In this document: in pieces, positions 62,401 through 64,000 of the stretch
Position numbering within the stretch: the first letter of the stretch is position 1
Layout of the letters: each line of letters starts with the position of its first letter
Program-made: the position numbers and the translations under genes
Notes under the pieces: generated by a model
Told to the model about the DNA's origin: nothing
Databases searched by the model: none
The model's input: only the letters and a program-made list of their open reading frames with translations
DNA from: an uncultured Eubacteriales bacterium
GTDB taxonomy: Bacteria; Bacillota; Clostridia; Christensenellales; Aristaeellaceae
DNA length: 64,000 bases
NCBI GenBank assembly: GCA_900550955.1
Contig: URUF01000006.1
Span: 22,856-86,855, forward strand
Direction of reading: 5' to 3'

Positions 62401-63158
62401 CTCTGCGCGCTTTCACGCGTGGGCGGCTCGCCAGGCTTCTGGCGCTTGTAAATCTCAATGAGGCCCTCGTCGCGGCTTTTGGCGTTATCGCCGCGCTGGA
62501 TAGTGGCCATCAGGCGCTCGTCCTCGCCCAGCAGGTCGATGATCTCCGCGTCGGTGCCATAGCCCAGGGCGCGCAAAATCAGCGTGATGGGCAGCTTGCG
62601 CGCCCGGTCGATGCGCACCCACAGCACGTCGTTGGAGTCGGTTTCGTATTCCAGCCACGCGCCGCGGTTGGGGATCACCGTGGTGGCAAACAGGTGCTTG
62701 CCCGCCTTATCGATCTGATCCTCGTAATACACGCCGGGCGAGCGCACCAACTGGCTTACAATCACGCGCTCCGCGCCGTTGATGATAAAGGTACCGTGTT
62801 CGGTCATGAGGGGGAAGTCGCCCATGAACACGTCGGATTCCTTGATCTCGCCGGTTTCGCGGTTTTTCAGGCGCACGAACACCTTCAGCGGAGCCGCGTA
62901 CGTCATGTCGCGCTCCTTGCAGCGCTCCACGCTGTTTTTAGGCTCGTCCAAAGAATAATCGACGAATTCCAGCGACAGATTCTCCGTATAGTCCACAATC
63001 GGAGATACGTCGTCGAGCACCTCGCGCAAGTCCACGTCCAGGAAGCGCTGGTAAGAGTTTTTCTGCACCTCGATCAGGTCCGGCATGTCCAGGATCTCAT
63101 CAATGTGCGAGAAGCTCTGTCGCTTCCTCAGCTTCCCCATTTGAACCTCATGCACCAT
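59427..63158 (-). CDS. rpoB: RNA polymerase beta subunit
   Basis: Core subunit of RNA polymerase, 1243 residues. The N-terminus MVHEVQMGKLRKRQSFS fits the family start; the rifampicin region (FFGSSQLSQFMDQPNPLAELTHKRRLSALGPGG in two parts) has wild-type-like residues, and the C-terminal half has GDKMAGRHGNKGVVS and the YMLKLHH-type region with QQPLGGKAQFGGQRFGEME. The last 70 residues form a strongly acidic tail. ATG 63158 is chosen because GGGGTG lies nine bases upstream; a GTG and an ATG slightly earlier are too close to it. It leads a two-gene rpoB-rpoC unit with a consensus promoter. Confidence 0.97.
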   Translation of the reverse strand: MVHEVQMGKLRKRQSFSHIDEILDMPDLIEVQKNSYQRFLDVDLREVLDDVSPIVDYTENLSLEFVDYSLDEPKNSVERCKERDMTYAAPLKVFVRLKNRETGEIKESDVFMGDFPLMTEHGTFIINGAERVIVSQLVRSPGVYYEDQIDKAGKHLFATTVIPNRGAWLEYETDSNDVLWVRIDRARKLPITLILRALGYGTDAEIIDLLGEDERLMATIQRGDNAKSRDEGLIEIYKRQKPGEPPTRESAQSLFNSLFFDSKRYDLMRVGRYKFNKKLSLATRIQERTAAEDVVNPQTGEVMVKAGEDISKELARAIQNAGVNSVMIDVDGQAHKVVGNHFVDAAAYLPFDPKEAGVQEYVLYPVLREILDSSENEEQLRQNVRAHVHDLVPKHIITEDIVASISYLLGLPYGIGFTDDIDHLGNRRLRSVGELLQNQIRIGLSRLERVVRERMAIQDADEVRPGELINIRPVSAAIKEFFGSSQLSQFMDQPNPLAELTHKRRLSALGPGGLNRDRASFEVRDVHYSHYARICPIETPEGPNIGLIGSLATYARINEYGFIEAPYRIVDPKTHRVTDQIVYMTADEEDFYTVAEANEPLNEDGTFANEYVTVRDKAEIIQVPRDRVDLIDVSPRQIVSVATAMIPFLENDDATRALMGSNMQRQAVPLLVPEAPIVGTGMEYKAAHDSGVVLLSKQDGVVEKVAGDQIVVKDTLGERHTYKLSKFARSNQGTCINQRPRVKAGQAIEKGDLLADGPSTEKGEIGLGRNVLIGFMTWEGYNYEDAVLISEKLVKEDIYTSIHIEEFESEARETKLGPEEITRDIPNIGDDAVKDLDEDGIIRIGAEVRAGDILVGKVTPKGETDLTAEERLLRAIFGEKAREVRDTSLRVPHGEGGIVVDVKIFTRENKDELSPGVNEMVRVYIAQKRKISVGDKMAGRHGNKGVVSRILREEDMPFMPDGTPLQIVLNPLGVPSRMNLGQVLEVHLGMAAKALGWHVATPVFDGATEEDIEELLVKAGKRPDGKTILYDGRTGEPFENPVTVGYMYFLKLHHLVDDKMHARSVGPYSLVTQQPLGGKAQFGGQRFGEMEVWALEAYGAANTLQEILTVKSDDIVGRVKTYEAIVKGTNIPAPGVPESFKVLIKELKSLALDIKVLDADKNEIIIRELDDDDMDVDTSAPLRFESDDEETEPAGSEAAETAVDEDVEVDFNLDDDLDDFDMDLSDDLGSIDLDDDDKPEDEE

Positions 63159-63240
63159 AAATGCCATCACCCCTTATGTTCTCGCACGCGTACCACAAAG
63201 CGAAGCGCCGCGCCCTTTTCATGCATCAAAAAATTTCTTG

Positions 63241-63269
63241 TTGCATTTTTGCCTCCGGGCATGTACAAT
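63241..63269 (+). promoter_or_regulatory. Sigma-A promoter of the RseC-like gene
   Basis: TTGCAT and TACAAT are separated by 17 bases. Its transcript would start near 63276 and run through the rpoB promoter on the opposite strand. Confidence 0.6.
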
Positions 63270-63324
63270 ACCTATCAACGGACAGGCGCAGCTTCGCACA
63301 GTAACGATACTGATGCAAGTTTAT

Positions 63325-63353
63325 ATTATAGCGCCCGAATGCCCATGTGTCAA
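63325..63353 (-). promoter_or_regulatory. rpoB: Consensus sigma-A promoter of rpoBC
   Basis: On the minus strand a perfect TTGACA and a perfect TATAAT are separated by 17 bases. The -35 is centred in a 9-base-arm palindrome (63342-63350 with 63355-63363). The leader to rpoB is about 160 bases. Confidence 0.85.
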
Positions 63354-63416
63354 TACACATGGGCGAAATTCATTTCCATTTCTTCGCTTTTTTTGTGGAA
63401 GGGAGCGCCATTTGCC

Positions 63417-63860
63417 ATGATGAAATTCGGTCAGGTCCAAGCCTATAATCCCAAAACCGGAGAGGCTACCATCGCCTACGTGCGCCCCGACGCCTGCGCC
63501 AAGTGCGGCGCCTGCGGCACAAAAAGCCACACCGGCTCCATCACGCTCAAGGCGGATTGCGCCGTGGGCGACTGGGTAAAGGTTGAATTGCCGGACGGGC
63601 GCTTCATGACCGCCACCGCGCTTGCCTACGTCCTGCCGCTGGCAGGCTTCCTGATCGGGCTGTTCGCGGGGTACGCGCTTTCCGGCGGCAGCGAGCTATG
63701 GGCACTTGCGGGCAGCGCCGCCGGCCTTGGCGCATGCCTGTTGGGCCTGAGACTGTATGAAAAGCGCATCAGCGGCCGCCCCGAATGGACGCCGCGCGTA
63801 ACCGCGGTGTATGCCTCCAAGCCGGATATGGACGATATTGGCTGCGGCGGCGTGGGCTGA
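63417..63860 (+). CDS. RseC/SoxR-reducing-like membrane protein
   Basis: Membrane protein of 147 residues in the RseC/RsxC-associated SoxR-reducing family (PF04246). It has an N-terminal beta domain with a Cys cluster (CAKCGACG, about 27-34), then two membrane helices (about 70-90 and 95-115) and a Gly/Cys end. In proteobacteria RseC modulates redox and sigma-E; in Clostridia it often accompanies Rnf electron transport, none of which is in the window. A GGAAGGGAG lies about 12 bases before the first of two tandem ATGs. Its promoter faces that of rpoB. Confidence 0.85.
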   Translation: MMKFGQVQAYNPKTGEATIAYVRPDACAKCGACGTKSHTGSITLKADCAVGDWVKVELPDGRFMTATALAYVLPLAGFLIGLFAGYALSGGSELWALAGSAAGLGACLLGLRLYEKRISGRPEWTPRVTAVYASKPDMDDIGCGGVG

Positions 63861-63930
63861 ACCGCTCTCCCGTTTTGCCAGGCTGCCTCCCTGGCCGCGC
63901 GCAATCCGCCGGGAACGTTTCCTTCCCGGC

Positions 63931-63971
63931 GGCCAGCCTGTCGATAAACCCCATGGGAGGCTTGGAGGGCC
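63931..63971 (+). repeat. Dispersed repeat segment, copy B
   Basis: Matches the minus strand of 27028-27066 over about 40 bases. The remaining 63861-64000 holds no gene that I can support; a minus-strand frame there has low-complexity translation and may run beyond the window. Confidence 0.65.
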
Positions 63972-64000
63972 GCAGACCCGCAACCTCAATCGTCGTTCTG

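Noticed and set aside
61848..63416. Upstream extension of the RseC-like protein
   Set aside because: Antisense to rpoB and across its promoter; the family start is at 63417.

Overview
The window is a GC-rich stretch of a Gram-positive, endospore-forming anaerobe, most likely a member of the Clostridia. The evidence is the germination protease gpr followed by spoIIP, a Noc/ParB protein beside rsmG, the cdaA-cdaR c-di-AMP pair, the class III ribonucleotide reductase activase nrdG, feoAB iron uptake, strong AGGAGG ribosome binding sites and sigma-A promoters of the TTGACA-17-TATAAT kind. The genus cannot be told from sequence alone. No rRNA, tRNA, CRISPR array, insertion sequence or prophage was recognised; most of the window is ordinary chromosome.

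Layout, left to right. 0-6 kb: aldehyde dehydrogenase diverging from a CNNM/CorC-type membrane protein, argH and a translationally coupled acyltransferase, then a GNAT gene. 6-9.3 kb (minus): radC, a DUF218 protein, rsmG and noc. 9.5-15.9 kb (plus): cdaA, cdaR, an unrecognised Pro/Ala-rich membrane protein, a P-loop ATPase and an RsmF-type methyltransferase joined by ATGA overlaps, then an aldo/keto reductase. 15.9-18.7 kb (minus): an XRE-cupin regulator and an acyl-CoA synthetase fused to a GNAT domain. 18.9-22.4 kb: a MacAB-type exporter. 22.5-26.5 kb: gpr, spoIIP, murI and UDP-GlcNAc 2-epimerase. 26.8-27.1 kb: a hairpin-rich intergenic element flanked by 27-bp direct repeats. 27.2-32.6 kb: a glycosyltransferase, feoA-feoB with its Cys-rich partner, nrdG and asparaginase.

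32.6-42.9 kb is an accessory-looking region: a secreted phosphodiester glycosidase-like protein, a YcaQ-type winged-helix protein, a receiver-like protein beside an SPFH/zinc-ribbon protein, a BlaI/BlaR1-like pair that appears to share an operator with a divergent secreted protein, a CAP-domain secreted protein and a GNAT gene. 43.1-47.3 kb is a four-gene operon (wbpA-, wbpB-, wbpD- and wbpE-like) for a UDP-2,3-diacetamido-2,3-dideoxyhexuronic acid. 47.3-55.5 kb carries an RNA methyltransferase, an RNHCP protein, an amino-acid racemase-like protein, a parE-parC-type topoisomerase pair and a low-GC ICMT-like methyltransferase. 55.8-63.2 kb holds rpoB-rpoC as an isolated two-gene unit with a consensus promoter, facing an RseC/SoxR-reducing-like gene.

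The best candidates for something undescribed are: (i) the unknown membrane protein and ATPase in the c-di-AMP operon, in the place where glmM is often found; (ii) the BlaI-type regulon whose sensor lacks a penicillin-binding domain; (iii) the acyl-CoA synthetase-GNAT fusion; (iv) the tandem-hairpin element at 26.8-27.1 kb, part of which recurs at the right edge of the window; (v) the detached rpoBC unit with face-to-face promoters.
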